A DNA stretch of 47,709 nt from Halobacteriales archaeon QS_6_64_34 (GTDB lineage Archaea > Halobacteriota > Halobacteria > Halobacteriales > Haloarculaceae): contig PXRT01000001.1 of the NCBI GenBank assembly GCA_003020925.1, positions 102,762 through 150,470 on the forward strand. The letters run 5' to 3'. Under the pieces are notes generated by a model, which did not search any database, had not been told where the DNA came from, and saw only the letters and a program-made list of their open reading frames with translations. Within the stretch, counting starts at the first letter, position 1. Every line of letters starts with the position of its first letter. The translations under genes and the position numbers were made by a program. This document shows, one piece after another, positions 1 through 8,082 of this stretch.

Positions 1-112
1 GCGACGTAAGCACCACAGGCCGAAGGCCGAGGAGCGCAGCGAGCCCCCCGACCGAAGCCAGCCGGGGCTTTCTGGCTCTCTTCCGCGTTTTCTACTAAAT
101 TAAACACTACCT
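1..112. repeat. Right end of a palindromic dispersed repeat, cut by the window start
   Basis: From about base 63, GGGGCTTTCTGGCT is followed by a tail ending TTAAACACTACC. This tail matches the right end of the complete copy at 32734-32942 almost base for base. The inner arm (GCCAGCCGG) and the preceding CTCGCTGCGCTC-type sequence, read in reverse complement, match the left half of the copy at the end of this window. Only the right part lies inside the window. Confidence 0.8.
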
Positions 113-159
113 GGTCGAACGGCCCGACATTCATGTAGGCTGACGGGCAACAACGGTGT

Positions 160-789
160 ATGCGCGCCCTCCGACGCAGTCCGACGGTCGTGACGCTGGC
201 GCTCATCCTGACGGTCTTCGCCTGCCAGCAGGTCGCCGGTCTGCTGGGCTGGCGGGGCCTGTTCGCGCTGTCCAATCCGTTGCTCGCTCGCCCGTGGACG
301 CTGGTGACGAGCGTCTACGCCCACGCTGGCGTGTCGCATCTGGTCGCCAACGCCCTCGCGCTGGCGCTGGGCGGGCTGGTGGTCGAGCGGCTGACGACGG
401 GCGCCCGGTTTCACGCCTTCTTCGTCGGCGTCGGCGCGCTCGCTGGTGCGACCCAGGTCGCCGTCGTCGGCCTCGTCGGCCCGCTCGTCCCAGGCGTTCC
501 GGCACAGGTGAGCGTGCTGGGCGCGAGTGGCGCCGTCCTAGGCCTCTATGGGTATCTGCTCGGCGCGAACCGCCTCACCGAGCGGTTCGTCGCCGGCGTC
601 GAACTCGCGCCGTGGGTGCAGCTGACACTCGGCGCGGCGCTGGCGGCCGTGATAACGCTGCTGACGGCCAACCCCGGCGCGGCGCTGGTCGCACATTTTA
701 CGGGCCTGCTGGTCGGATTCCTCGCCGGCCGAGCGCATCTGCTGGCGCCGGGCGAAAACACGCAGAAGCGACAGCCAACAGTCGACTGA
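160..789 (+). CDS. Rhomboid family intramembrane serine protease
   Basis: A polytopic membrane protein of 209 residues that probably cleaves transmembrane segments of other membrane proteins. The rhomboid core is visible: an HAGVSHLVAN-type segment with His60 and Asn64, the catalytic GASGAVLG motif with Ser123, and His179 (ALVAHFTG) as the second member of the Ser-His dyad. Five or six hydrophobic helices cover most of the chain, and a short polar tail ends the protein. It is close to the minimal six-helix rhomboid length. It is monocistronic and convergent with the exonuclease gene that ends at 825. The substrate cannot be told from sequence. The ATG at 160 is the first in-frame start after the repeat element. 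Confidence 0.9.
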   Translation: MRALRRSPTVVTLALILTVFACQQVAGLLGWRGLFALSNPLLARPWTLVTSVYAHAGVSHLVANALALALGGLVVERLTTGARFHAFFVGVGALAGATQVAVVGLVGPLVPGVPAQVSVLGASGAVLGLYGYLLGANRLTERFVAGVELAPWVQLTLGAALAAVITLLTANPGAALVAHFTGLLVGFLAGRAHLLAPGENTQKRQPTVD

Positions 790-824
790 TATCCGCCCAC
801 GGCTTTCGCCTTGGAAAACTGTAA

Positions 825-1562
825 TCAGCGAACGAAGACCTGTTCGTCAAGCCGCGTCGTGACCTCGTCGGCCAGCCGTTGCAGATTGACGGTGTCCTCG
901 CGATTGTAGGAGATGAGCGTCTCTAGGGCGCCGTCTTTCCCGCGCTCGTGTTCGCGCCAGAGCCGGACCGCGTCTTGCCCGGAGATGTCGGGTCGGTCGC
1001 GCTCGATGCCGATGTCTTTCTCGACCTGCTTGAGCCCGCCCGAGAGGCCGATTTTCTTGCAGGTGTACATCAAATCGAGGTGTGGCCGCCCGAGGTCGAT
1101 ATCGAAGTTCGTTTCGAGGAAGGGGACGTCAAAACGCTTGCCGTTGAACGTCACCAGCAGGTCGGCGTCGGCGAAGGCCGCCCGGAGGTTGCCGGCGGTG
1201 AGGTCGTCGCCGGCCACGAGCGTCTCGGTCCCGCCGGCCTGGTGCAGGGAGACGGTGGTCACCTGGTTGCGGTGTTCGTCCAGCCCAGTGGTCTCGATGT
1301 CGAAGAAACACGCCCGCTCGTCGAACGTCTCGTAGAGGCGCCACTGCTCGCTGCTGGGGAACTGCCGGTCGAAGTAGGCCACGTCGGCGGCGTCGAGGTA
1401 CTCCCGACTCCGGCGGATGAACTGGTCGATGCAGTCGCCGCGTTTCCCGCCGACGACGCCCGGTTCGAACTCGTCCCAGTGGGTGACGCCCCGCTCCCAG
1501 ATGGACTGCTCTGTCTGCTCGCCGACGCCGTCGACCCCGATGAAACTGTTCTCGACGCGCAC
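825..1562 (-). CDS. RNase H-like 3'-5' exonuclease (YprB/DEDD type)
   Basis: A 245-residue protein whose C-terminal two thirds is a DnaQ/RNase H-like exonuclease fold. Motif Exo I is DIETTG (Asp88, Glu90). A second block is VTFNGKRFD (Asn140, Asp145), and Exo III is YNRED (Tyr219, Asp223), so the acidic metal-binding set is complete. The first 80 residues resemble the N-terminal part of the YprB ribonuclease H-like family and lack a recognised domain. It probably degrades nucleic acid ends with two metal ions. Polarity and substrate are inferred from the superfamily. It stands alone, convergent with the rhomboid gene. Confidence 0.82.
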   Translation of the reverse strand: MRVENSFIGVDGVGEQTEQSIWERGVTHWDEFEPGVVGGKRGDCIDQFIRRSREYLDAADVAYFDRQFPSSEQWRLYETFDERACFFDIETTGLDEHRNQVTTVSLHQAGGTETLVAGDDLTAGNLRAAFADADLLVTFNGKRFDVPFLETNFDIDLGRPHLDLMYTCKKIGLSGGLKQVEKDIGIERDRPDISGQDAVRLWREHERGKDGALETLISYNREDTVNLQRLADEVTTRLDEQVFVR

Positions 1563-1699
1563 GCTCTCGGGTAGTGCGGGAGGCCTATGTAAACCTCTCG
1601 GGTAGCGAGGGACGAACGAAGTGCGGTCCTCGAAAGCGAGGCGGTCGAAACGCCGAAACCCTCGGACCGACCCGTCGTAGTCGTCCCGCTGCCCGACCT

Positions 1700-2425
1700 C
1701 TAGAGCCTGCCGAGTAGCCCCGGCTCCTCGAAGTCCAGCGCGAGCTCCGTCCCCAGCAGGTCCTCGACAGCGGCGGCGACGGCTGGCGCGAGCGGCGATT
1801 CCGCATCGAGTGTGGCCGGCCCGACCGGGCCCCCTGCGGGCAGTTCGTGGTCGGCGTCCTCGAGGGCAACCGCGTCGGGGGCGTCGGTGCGGGTGGCGAC
1901 CACGGCGTCGGCGGGGGCGTCGAGGTCCCGCAGCCGGCCGCGCTGTCTGGGTAGCAGGTCGACGCCGCGCTGGGTCGCGGGCGCGATGAGCGCGCGCCGG
2001 TCGGCGGTCGTGAGCGCGGCGACGGCCTGGTTGGCCGCGACGGGCGGGACATCCAGCAGGACGTGGTCGAAGCGGTCGGCGGCCTCGGCGACGGCGCGCT
2101 CGAGTGTCCGTGTGGCCTCTGGCGTTTTCGCGCGGGCGAGCCGTTCGAACGGCGCGTGGGCCGGACAGAAAGCCACCCGGCCCGGGGCGTCGTAGTCGAC
2201 GTCGTACAGCGCCGCCTCGAAGGCGCTCTCGCCGACGGCGACGGCGGTCGCGTCGTCGGTGAGACGACCCTCGACGTAGGTCGCCAACCCCTGCGTCCCG
2301 AAGGCGGCATCAACTACTGCGACGGAGCGGTCGGCCCGCCCCAGCGTCGCCGCCATCTCCACTGCCGTTCTGGTCGTTCCGGCGCCGCCGGCGACGCCGA
2401 CCAGCGCGAGCGTCGATGTGTCCAT
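1700..2425 (-). CDS. ParA/MinD-like protein with a lysine-less P-loop
   Basis: This 241-residue protein has the overall ParA/MinD arrangement. The N-terminal strand and loop VGVAGGAGTTRT occupy residues 9-20, a VAVVDAAFGTQGLA block follows where the family places switch I, and VLLDVPPVAANQAVAAL corresponds to the Walker B and switch II region. The loop lacks both lysines of the deviant Walker A motif (KGGxGKT): the positions are Ala and Thr. ATP hydrolysis is therefore doubtful, and it may be a nucleotide-binding or purely structural relative. The rest, rich in Ala and Pro, is colinear with haloarchaeal MinD-like proteins. A divergent short ORF begins about 100 bp away. Confidence 0.7.
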   Translation of the reverse strand: MDTSTLALVGVAGGAGTTRTAVEMAATLGRADRSVAVVDAAFGTQGLATYVEGRLTDDATAVAVGESAFEAALYDVDYDAPGRVAFCPAHAPFERLARAKTPEATRTLERAVAEAADRFDHVLLDVPPVAANQAVAALTTADRRALIAPATQRGVDLLPRQRGRLRDLDAPADAVVATRTDAPDAVALEDADHELPAGGPVGPATLDAESPLAPAVAAAVEDLLGTELALDFEEPGLLGRL

Positions 2426-2527
2426 ACAGTACGTAGATAGTGGCCTGAAATAAAAAGCTTAGCGCGTACCGGGACATATACAGTTATGTATCTGATTGAT
2501 AAGGATATTTATCATATTTGAAGTCGT

Positions 2528-2701
2528 ATGCAGTTGGAGCTACTTACGGGCTGTAGCGGTCCGGCGAACCGGGAGTTCGTCGCCGATGCGGTCGTCCTGC
2601 CACAGGCAGACCGGGAAGAGTTCGACTTCGCGTCGATCGTCGAGAAGACGGACCGCCTCGGCAGACGACGCGAAGCCGAGACGCTCTCTGGCGGCCAGTA
2701 G
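2528..2701 (+). CDS. Small hypothetical protein, 57 residues
   Basis: An ATG-initiated ORF of 57 codons (starts MQLELLTGCSGP, ends LSGGQ). It is acidic and hydrophilic with one Cys and no membrane segment. An AT-rich stretch with TATA-like sequence lies about 20-40 bp upstream (2490-2520), which suits a leaderless transcript. Its stop codon is directly adjacent to the stop codon of the convergent HIT gene, so the two genes fill the space exactly. The family is not recognised and no function is proposed. Confidence 0.55.
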   Translation: MQLELLTGCSGPANREFVADAVVLPQADREEFDFASIVEKTDRLGRRREAETLSGGQ

Positions 2702-3130
2702 CTACGCGCTGATTTTCGCCGCGATGTCGTCGAGTTCGTCGTCGCTCAGGTCGGGCCGGTCGCTGACCAGCGCGTGGATGGGGCGCCCGCCGTCGTCGGC
2801 AAAGCGCGGGACGATATGTCCGTGGACGTGGGGTACCTCCTGACCGGCGACCTCGCCGTTGTTGAACGCCACCGTGCTTGCGGGCGCGTCGACGGCGTCC
2901 TCGACGGCGGGCGTCAGCCGATGCAACGCCGACATGACCTCGCTACCGAGTTCCTCGGGCAGGTCGTTCAGTGACTCGTGGTGGGCCTTGGGGATGACGA
3001 GCGTATGCCCCGGCGCGAGCGGGTTCGCGTCCAGGAAGGCCAGCACGTCGTTGTCCTCGTAGACGGTGCGGCTGGGGACGTCGCCAGCGACTATCTGGCA
3101 GAAGATGCAGTCGTCATTTGTTTCGTTCAT
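2702..3130 (-). CDS. HIT (histidine triad) family hydrolase
   Basis: A HIT protein of 142 residues from the ATG at 3130. It has the CxxC pair CIFC (residues 8-11), the LAPGHTLVIPKAHH segment, and the catalytic triad HVHGH (101-105), followed by IVPRF. Such Hint-like proteins hydrolyse nucleoside phosphoramidates or dinucleotides using the central His. A GTG five codons upstream keeps the frame open, but it overlaps the GAGGTG Shine-Dalgarno-like sequence, so the ATG is preferred. It is monocistronic. The physiological substrate is unknown. Confidence 0.88.
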   Translation of the reverse strand: MNETNDDCIFCQIVAGDVPSRTVYEDNDVLAFLDANPLAPGHTLVIPKAHHESLNDLPEELGSEVMSALHRLTPAVEDAVDAPASTVAFNNGEVAGQEVPHVHGHIVPRFADDGGRPIHALVSDRPDLSDDELDDIAAKISA

Positions 3131-3258
3131 ACTTTCGATAGACACCTCTTCGGGTCAGTTGATAGAACGAACAGCAGAATCAAGAACGTAGGGGTGAATG
3201 TGTGGGTTCGGGACTCCATTCTCAAATCAGGAGTTTATCACAACAAAGCCCCATAAAT

Positions 3259-3876
3259 TCAGAACAGGAGTGTCTGAGCAATCAGAAACAGAACATCAAG
3301 AACGATGGCAAGTGTTATTAATCCCTGAATGACCGCTAGAACTGCTTCTGAGGTAGACATTTCCTCATTAGGCTGATTGGTCTCGTGTATCTCAGCCTCA
3401 ACATTTCCTGCTTCAGATGGCTTCTCTTCTGTATCTGTGTTGACCACGCTGTCGGTATAAGTCTCTACAAGGTCGTAGGCATCTTCATCAGCAATGATTT
3501 GCAGAAGTGTACTCCCATCAACCAACTTCACATTGAGGTCTTCAGCACGCTGCTTGGCGGGGGCAGTGAAGCCACTCGTGGTTACGACAATGACCGTATC
3601 GGCAGCATCTACTTGCTTTTGTAGTGAGGAATACTGCTGAATATCAGATGAGGATACCTTATTATCCAAAGCGTTTCGTTTCGCTTGGATAATTTGAGTC
3701 TGGTTGAATGGTTTTGATTTCTCTATAATTACATCAATACCTGCGTCGTGAGATTGTGAGGTCACATCTGTTGACCATCCACGACGTTCCCACAGGTCGG
3801 CAATAAACTGCTCAAATTTGTAGGGGTCAATTGAAGCGAGAGAGTCCTTGATACCCTCGGTGGGGTCAACAGTCAT
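3259..3876 (-). CDS. Mrr-type restriction endonuclease-like protein with C-terminal membrane anchor
   Basis: This 205-residue protein has an Mrr-like PD-(D/E)xK nuclease domain at about residues 15-125. The start is YKFEQFIADLWERRGW, the metal-binding part is HDAGIDVI (Asp48), and the catalytic QAKR follows (Gln64, Lys66). A polar linker leads to a hydrophobic segment at about 178-202 that should anchor it in the membrane. The HTH gene stops inside its start codon (TAATG), with AGGAG upstream, so the two are translationally coupled. The base composition is clearly more AT-rich than the neighbours, suggesting transfer. No methyltransferase accompanies it, so it is either a modification-dependent nuclease or another defence effector. 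Confidence 0.75.
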   Translation of the reverse strand: MTVDPTEGIKDSLASIDPYKFEQFIADLWERRGWSTDVTSQSHDAGIDVIIEKSKPFNQTQIIQAKRNALDNKVSSSDIQQYSSLQKQVDAADTVIVVTTSGFTAPAKQRAEDLNVKLVDGSTLLQIIADEDAYDLVETYTDSVVNTDTEEKPSEAGNVEAEIHETNQPNEEMSTSEAVLAVIQGLITLAIVLDVLFLIAQTLLF

Positions 3877-4232
3877 TAGCTCCTAAACTTCCGTATCAAT
3901 GTCTTCATCCCTTTGTACCCCTTTTTGAGTGACTGGCCGAGTATAGTTAATCCCTCAGCCACAGCCTTATCAAATTCCTCGTCATCAACTACAGGTTCGG
4001 TTTCTTCCAACCAAACTGGCTGCTGCATATCAACAGCAGGTTGTAATGGTTCTATCCCCGCCATCCCATTCAATTCAGCATGGAAAGCATCCACAGAGTC
4101 GTATCTGTTTAAAACATTGCTGACGTAAGAGGCTGAACAATCACATCTATCAGCAATTTCCTTCTGCGTGGCCCGTGGGTAATCTCTTGCAGTAAGAATA
4201 ATTTCACGCTGCAACTCGGTCATATCTGACAT
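3876..4232 (-). CDS. Small winged-HTH DNA-binding protein
   Basis: The first 55 residues of this 118-residue protein form a helix-turn-helix of the homeodomain-like or MarR type (ILTARDYPRATQKEIADRCD, then SASYVSNVLNRYDS as recognition helix). The remainder is acidic with a basic C-terminal tail (LKKGYKGMKTLIRKF). It overlaps the Mrr-like gene by one base and precedes it in a two-gene operon. A perfect 13-bp palindrome lies between the TATA box and its start codon, consistent with autorepression. The codon usage and AT content match the Mrr-like gene and differ from the flanking genes. A second ATG lies three codons in (4223). Confidence 0.7.
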   Translation of the reverse strand: MSDMTELQREIILTARDYPRATQKEIADRCDCSASYVSNVLNRYDSVDAFHAELNGMAGIEPLQPAVDMQQPVWLEETEPVVDDEEFDKAVAEGLTILGQSLKKGYKGMKTLIRKFRS

Positions 4233-4242
4233 AGCTTGTAAA

Positions 4243-4263
4243 CACTTCTGAAGTGATTTAAAT
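4243..4263 (-). promoter_or_regulatory. Candidate operator and TATA box of the HTH-Mrr operon
   Basis: CACTTC-T-GAAGTG at 4243-4255 is a perfect 13-bp palindrome. It sits directly between TTTAAAT (4257-4263) and the start codon at 4232. The TATA centre is about 28 bp from the ATG, the spacing expected for a leaderless haloarchaeal transcript. A dimeric HTH protein bound here would block the initiation complex. Confidence 0.5.
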
Positions 4264-4377
4264 CCAATTGGCGAGTTATCGGTATTGAAAGAGACAGGAG
4301 CAATTCAGGACTTACCCATCTACTCTGTGCTCTTATTTGATTACATCTGACACGCACAGTTGCTCGCATGTGAGGGG

Positions 4378-5010
4378 TCATCGCTCGCGGGCCATCGCCC
4401 ACTTGCCCGTTTCCGCAAGCTCCCTAACGTACGCCTCGCGGTCGTACCCCAACCGCGGGAGCCAGACTTCCTGATAGCTCGGATGCAGGAGTGGAATCAC
4501 CGGGACGCCGAGCGCATCACTGAGCCGGGGCTCCAAGACGCTGTCGAGAAACCCATCGAGAGAATCGCCGTCGAGTGCCACCACCGTCTCGGTCGCGTGT
4601 CTCCCGGTGGGAAGCACCGCCCGTGGCGCGACCGTCGCGACTTCCTCGACGAGGTACGGCCGACAGTTCCGCAGTTCCTCGGCTGTCGGGTCTCGGTTCT
4701 CGGGCGGATGGCACTTGACCGCGTTCGTGAAGTAACAGTCCTCGTGGCCAAATCCCGCGTCGGCCAGCAGGTCGCGTATCTTCCGGCCCGACGCCTGCGA
4801 AGTGTAGGCCATGCCGGTCAGATTCCCGCCCTGCCAGCGCTCGGCCTCGGGGTCGCCCTCGGCGGGTGCCTCGCCGACAACCACCACATCGGCGTCGAGC
4901 GGTCCGTTCCCCCACGAGATACAGTTGCGGCTCTCGGCCAGTTCGGAACAGCGCCGACAGTCGGCGGCGAGGACGTGGCGCTCGTCGGGGTCGGGGAACT
5001 GCGGCGCCAT
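4378..5010 (-). CDS. Uracil-DNA glycosylase, iron-sulfur (family 4-like)
   Basis: A 210-residue glycosylase that removes uracil from DNA. Motif I is GEAPAEGD (46-53), and motif II near the end is LLHPSY (His176). The four cluster cysteines are C18 and C21 (CRRC), C100 (KCHPPENR) and C116 (RNCRPYL), the arrangement of 4Fe-4S family 4 enzymes. SGRKIRDLL is also typical. It starts nine bases after proA, so it is the last gene of the proC-proB-proA operon. Some haloarchaeal annotations place such proteins in other UDG families; the Fe-S type is clear. Confidence 0.88.
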   Translation of the reverse strand: MAPQFPDPDERHVLAADCRRCSELAESRNCISWGNGPLDADVVVVGEAPAEGDPEAERWQGGNLTGMAYTSQASGRKIRDLLADAGFGHEDCYFTNAVKCHPPENRDPTAEELRNCRPYLVEEVATVAPRAVLPTGRHATETVVALDGDSLDGFLDSVLEPRLSDALGVPVIPLLHPSYQEVWLPRLGYDREAYVRELAETGKWAMARER

Positions 5011-5019
5011 CGCCGGGCG

Positions 5020-6351
5020 TTACTCGTCGGCCAGGTGGCCGGGTCGCCACTCGCCGTCGAACTCCCGGTGGGTAAAGGGCAGGGCGTCCTCGCCGGCGTA
5101 GCTGGCGACCAGCTGGCCGTCGCCCTCCAGGTAATACTTGTAGGTGGTCAGCCCTTCCAGCCCGACGGGGCCGCGAGCGTGAATCTTGCCCGTTGAGATG
5201 CCGACCTCCGCGCCCAGCCCGTAGCGGTAGCCGTCGGCAAAGCGCGTCGAGGCGTTGTGGAAGACGCTGGCGGCGTCGATACCGGTCATGAACGTCTCGG
5301 CGGCGTCGGCGTCCTCGGTGACGATGGATTCGGTGTGTTTCGAACCGTTCTCGTTGATGTGGTCGACGGCCTCGTAGACGTCCGAGACCACCTTGATAGC
5401 GAGTTCGAGGTCGCCGTACTCGGCCCGCCAGTCGTCGTCGGTGACGGGGGCGACGTCGACGACCGCACGGGTCGCGGCGTCGCCCCGGAGCGTGACGCCC
5501 TCCTCGCGGTAGCGTTCGACAGCGCCCGGGAGGAACTCCTCGGCGACTGACTCGTTGACCAGCAGCGTCTCGACAGCGTTGCAGACGGCGGGATACTGGA
5601 CTTTCGCGTCGAGGGCGATATCCTCGGCCATCCGGCGGTCGGCGGCGTCGTCGACGTAGACGTGACAGACGCCCTCCGTATGGCCCAGGACGGGAATCTG
5701 GGTGTTCTCCTCGATGTAGGAGACGAATTCGGAGGAGCCACGGGGCATCACCAAATCGACCAGGTCGTCCATTTCGAGCAGCCGGTCGACCTCCTCGTGG
5801 GCCTCGATGAGGGTGGCCCATCCGTCCGGGAGGTCGGGGGTGGCCTTCAGAATCGTCTCGTACAGCACGCGGTTGGACTCGCTGGCCTCGCTGCCGCCCT
5901 TCAGGATGACGGCGTTGCCCGATTTCAGGGCGAGTGTGGCAATCTGGACCAGCGCGTCGGGCCGGGACTCGAAGATGGTGCCGACGACGCCGATGGGGAC
6001 CGACAGCTTGTACAGTTCGAGGTCCTCGTCCAGCTCTCTGGCCGCGAGTGTCTCCCCGAGCGGGTCGGACTGGTCGGCGACGGATTCGACCATCTCGGCG
6101 ATGCTTTCGAGTTTGCCCTCGTCGAGTTTGAGCCGGTCGACCAGGGCCTGGGTGTACTCGCCCTGGGCGAGCATCCGTTCGGCCTCCGCGACGTCGTCCT
6201 CGTTGGCCGCGAGTATGGCCTCGCTGTTCTCGCGGATGGCGTCGGCGATGTCGGCGAGTGCGCCGTTCCGTGCCTCGGCGTCGACGTTCGCGAGGCGCAG
6301 CGCCGCGCGGTTGGCCTGTGTCGCCTGTTCGTGCGTGTCTGTCTCAGTCAT
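5020..6351 (-). CDS. proA: Glutamate-5-semialdehyde dehydrogenase (gamma-glutamyl phosphate reductase)
   Basis: The second enzyme of proline synthesis reduces gamma-glutamyl phosphate to glutamate-5-semialdehyde with NADPH in the cytoplasm. The 443 residues match the usual length. The cofactor and substrate regions show [17 protein letters not shown] (117-133) and [16 protein letters not shown] (141-156), and the catalytic Cys257 lies in [14 protein letters not shown]. The start codon overlaps the end of proB by eight bases (ATGACTGA), so the two are translationally coupled. The FESRPD motif is diagnostic of ProA among aldehyde dehydrogenases. Confidence 0.96.
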   Translation of the reverse strand: MTETDTHEQATQANRAALRLANVDAEARNGALADIADAIRENSEAILAANEDDVAEAERMLAQGEYTQALVDRLKLDEGKLESIAEMVESVADQSDPLGETLAARELDEDLELYKLSVPIGVVGTIFESRPDALVQIATLALKSGNAVILKGGSEASESNRVLYETILKATPDLPDGWATLIEAHEEVDRLLEMDDLVDLVMPRGSSEFVSYIEENTQIPVLGHTEGVCHVYVDDAADRRMAEDIALDAKVQYPAVCNAVETLLVNESVAEEFLPGAVERYREEGVTLRGDAATRAVVDVAPVTDDDWRAEYGDLELAIKVVSDVYEAVDHINENGSKHTESIVTEDADAAETFMTGIDAASVFHNASTRFADGYRYGLGAEVGISTGKIHARGPVGLEGLTTYKYYLEGDGQLVASYAGEDALPFTHREFDGEWRPGHLADE

Positions 6352-7177
6352 CTAGCTCACCGTTGATAGGGACGAATATTGTGCCCACCGATTCCGCCTC
6401 GACGACCTTGCGGAGGACGTCCGGTTTGGCCGACCCCGCGATGATTGCGGGGATGCCGTGCTCGGCCACGTCGCGGGCGCCCTTGACCTTGGTCTGGATG
6501 CCGCCGAACCCGCCCGTCGAACTCGCGGTGACCATATCCTCCACCTCCGCGTAGTTGCGCCCGACGGCCTCGATACGCTCGGCGCCGACGTCGGCTGCCG
6601 GGTTGCCGGTGAAGACGCCGGCCACGTCCGTGAGCGTGACCAGCAGGTCGACCTCGACGCCGATGGCGATGGAGGCCGAAATCATGTCGTTGTCGCCGAT
6701 ACGGAGTTCCTCCGTGGCGATGGCGTCGTTCTCGTTGATGATGGGAACGATACCCCAGTCAAGCAGGGTCTCGACCGTGTTGCGGAAGTTGGTGAACCGC
6801 TCGGGGTTGTCGAGGTCGTGTTCGGTGATGAGTATCTGGGCGACCGTCCGGTCGTAGCGCTCGAAGCTCTCGGTGTAGCGACGCATCAGGTGGCTCTGGC
6901 CCACCGTCGAGAGGGCCTGGGACTCCTCGACGGTCCCGGTGTCGTGGTCGACCCGGCCGAAGCCGGCCCCCACAGCGCCCGAGGAGACCAGCAGGACCTC
7001 CTTGCCCCGCGAGAGGAGGTCCTCGATGTCGTCGACCAGCTTGTCGAGCTTGGTGTCGTCGAGATTGGAGTCCTCGTCGGTCAGGGAGTTCGTCCCGGCC
7101 TTGACGATGACTCGCTCGGCGTCGGCCGCCAGCTTGCGGGTAGCCGTAAGCGTCGTCTCTGAGACGGCCTCACTCAT
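6344..7177 (-). CDS. proB: Glutamate 5-kinase, without PUA domain
   Basis: An amino acid kinase (277 residues) that phosphorylates glutamate as the first step of proline synthesis. It shows [10 protein letters not shown] at the N-terminus, [14 protein letters not shown], the PIINENDAI block and the [12 protein letters not shown] nucleotide-site segment, then [12 protein letters not shown]. Many bacterial ProB proteins carry a C-terminal PUA domain; this one ends after the kinase domain. It overlaps proC by eight bases (ATGAGTGA) and proA by eight bases. The PUA-less form could alter feedback control by proline, which is an inference. Confidence 0.96.
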   Translation of the reverse strand: MSEAVSETTLTATRKLAADAERVIVKAGTNSLTDEDSNLDDTKLDKLVDDIEDLLSRGKEVLLVSSGAVGAGFGRVDHDTGTVEESQALSTVGQSHLMRRYTESFERYDRTVAQILITEHDLDNPERFTNFRNTVETLLDWGIVPIINENDAIATEELRIGDNDMISASIAIGVEVDLLVTLTDVAGVFTGNPAADVGAERIEAVGRNYAEVEDMVTASSTGGFGGIQTKVKGARDVAEHGIPAIIAGSAKPDVLRKVVEAESVGTIFVPINGELDD

Positions 7178-7943
7178 CGTCGAAGTCGGCCGCCAGCTCC
7201 TTCGACCGGCGTTCGGCGGCAGCGACGGCGTCTTTCATCGCCCCGTCGGCGTCGCTGTCCCACAGCACCTCCATCCCTTCGATTGTCGTGCCGTTTGGCG
7301 AGCAGACGGCGTCGATGAGTTCGTCGGCCGAACGGTCGTCCCGCAGCACCGTCTCGGCGGCGCCCTTGAACGTCTGGGCGGCCAGCGTCTGGGCTTTCCC
7401 GTGGTCGAGTCCGCCGGCGACGCCGGCTTCGGTCATGGCCTTGATGACGTAGAAGACGAAGGCCGGCCCGCTCCCGTTGACCGCCGTGGCGATGTCCATC
7501 CGGGCCTCCTCGACCTCGACGAATTCGCCGACGTCGTCGAGCAGTCCGCGCACCTCGTCGGTGAGGTCACCGGTCGCTGCGGCGGCCATGTCCCGGGTCT
7601 CGGCGGCGAGATTCGGCATGATGCGAACGACGCGGGCGTCGGTGCGGGCCGCGACGAAGTCGGTCGAGACGCCGGCGGCGATAGTGACGAGTGTCCGGTC
7701 GGGCGAGAGGTCGAGGTCCGCGAGAACGGCCTCAACGATGTCGGGCTTGACCGCGACGAAGACCACGTCGGCCTCGCCCGCCCGCGAGATGTCGTCGGTC
7801 GTCTCGTCGGCGAAGTCGGCTACGGCGGCGAGTGCGTCCGGGTCCAGGTCGCACGCGACAATACTGTGTCCGCCGGCTTTCGAGAGCCCTGTGACCAGCG
7901 CACTGCCCATGTTCCCACAACCGATGACGCTCGTGTGTACCAT
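7170..7943 (-). CDS. proC: Pyrroline-5-carboxylate reductase
   Basis: The last enzyme of proline synthesis, reducing 1-pyrroline-5-carboxylate with NAD(P)H. The 257-residue protein begins with a Rossmann motif ([11 protein letters not shown]). [14 protein letters not shown] and [10 protein letters not shown] follow, then the family signature around [20 protein letters not shown] and the C-terminal [13 protein letters not shown]. It is the first gene of the proC-proB-proA-UDG operon and diverges from ileS across about 140 bp. All three committed proline enzymes are therefore co-transcribed in the reverse of pathway order. Confidence 0.96.
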   Translation of the reverse strand: MVHTSVIGCGNMGSALVTGLSKAGGHSIVACDLDPDALAAVADFADETTDDISRAGEADVVFVAVKPDIVEAVLADLDLSPDRTLVTIAAGVSTDFVAARTDARVVRIMPNLAAETRDMAAAATGDLTDEVRGLLDDVGEFVEVEEARMDIATAVNGSGPAFVFYVIKAMTEAGVAGGLDHGKAQTLAAQTFKGAAETVLRDDRSADELIDAVCSPNGTTIEGMEVLWDSDADGAMKDAVAAAERRSKELAADFDDE

Positions 7944-8050
7944 TGGTAGTAGTCAAACACACGAACGACTGAAAGATACTGCGTTTTCCTCGCGCGAGTC
8001 CGGGTCGGGAGACAGGATGTCGAACACGTCGCCGAGGTCGGCAACCGATT

Positions 8051-8063
8051 CCCATTTAATGCC
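8051..8063 (+). promoter_or_regulatory. TATA-like box of ileS
   Basis: CCCATTTAATGCC lies about 25 bp before the ATG at 8083. The distance fits a leaderless transcript and supports choosing 8083 although the frame stays open far upstream. Confidence 0.5.
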
Positions 8064-8082
8064 GGCGGCGAATAAGCCCGGT

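Noticed and set aside
7477..8082. N-terminal extension of ileS upstream of 8083
   Set aside because: It covers the divergent promoter and the start of proC, is Ser/Thr-rich without conservation, and the TATA box at 8051-8063 fits the ATG at 8083.
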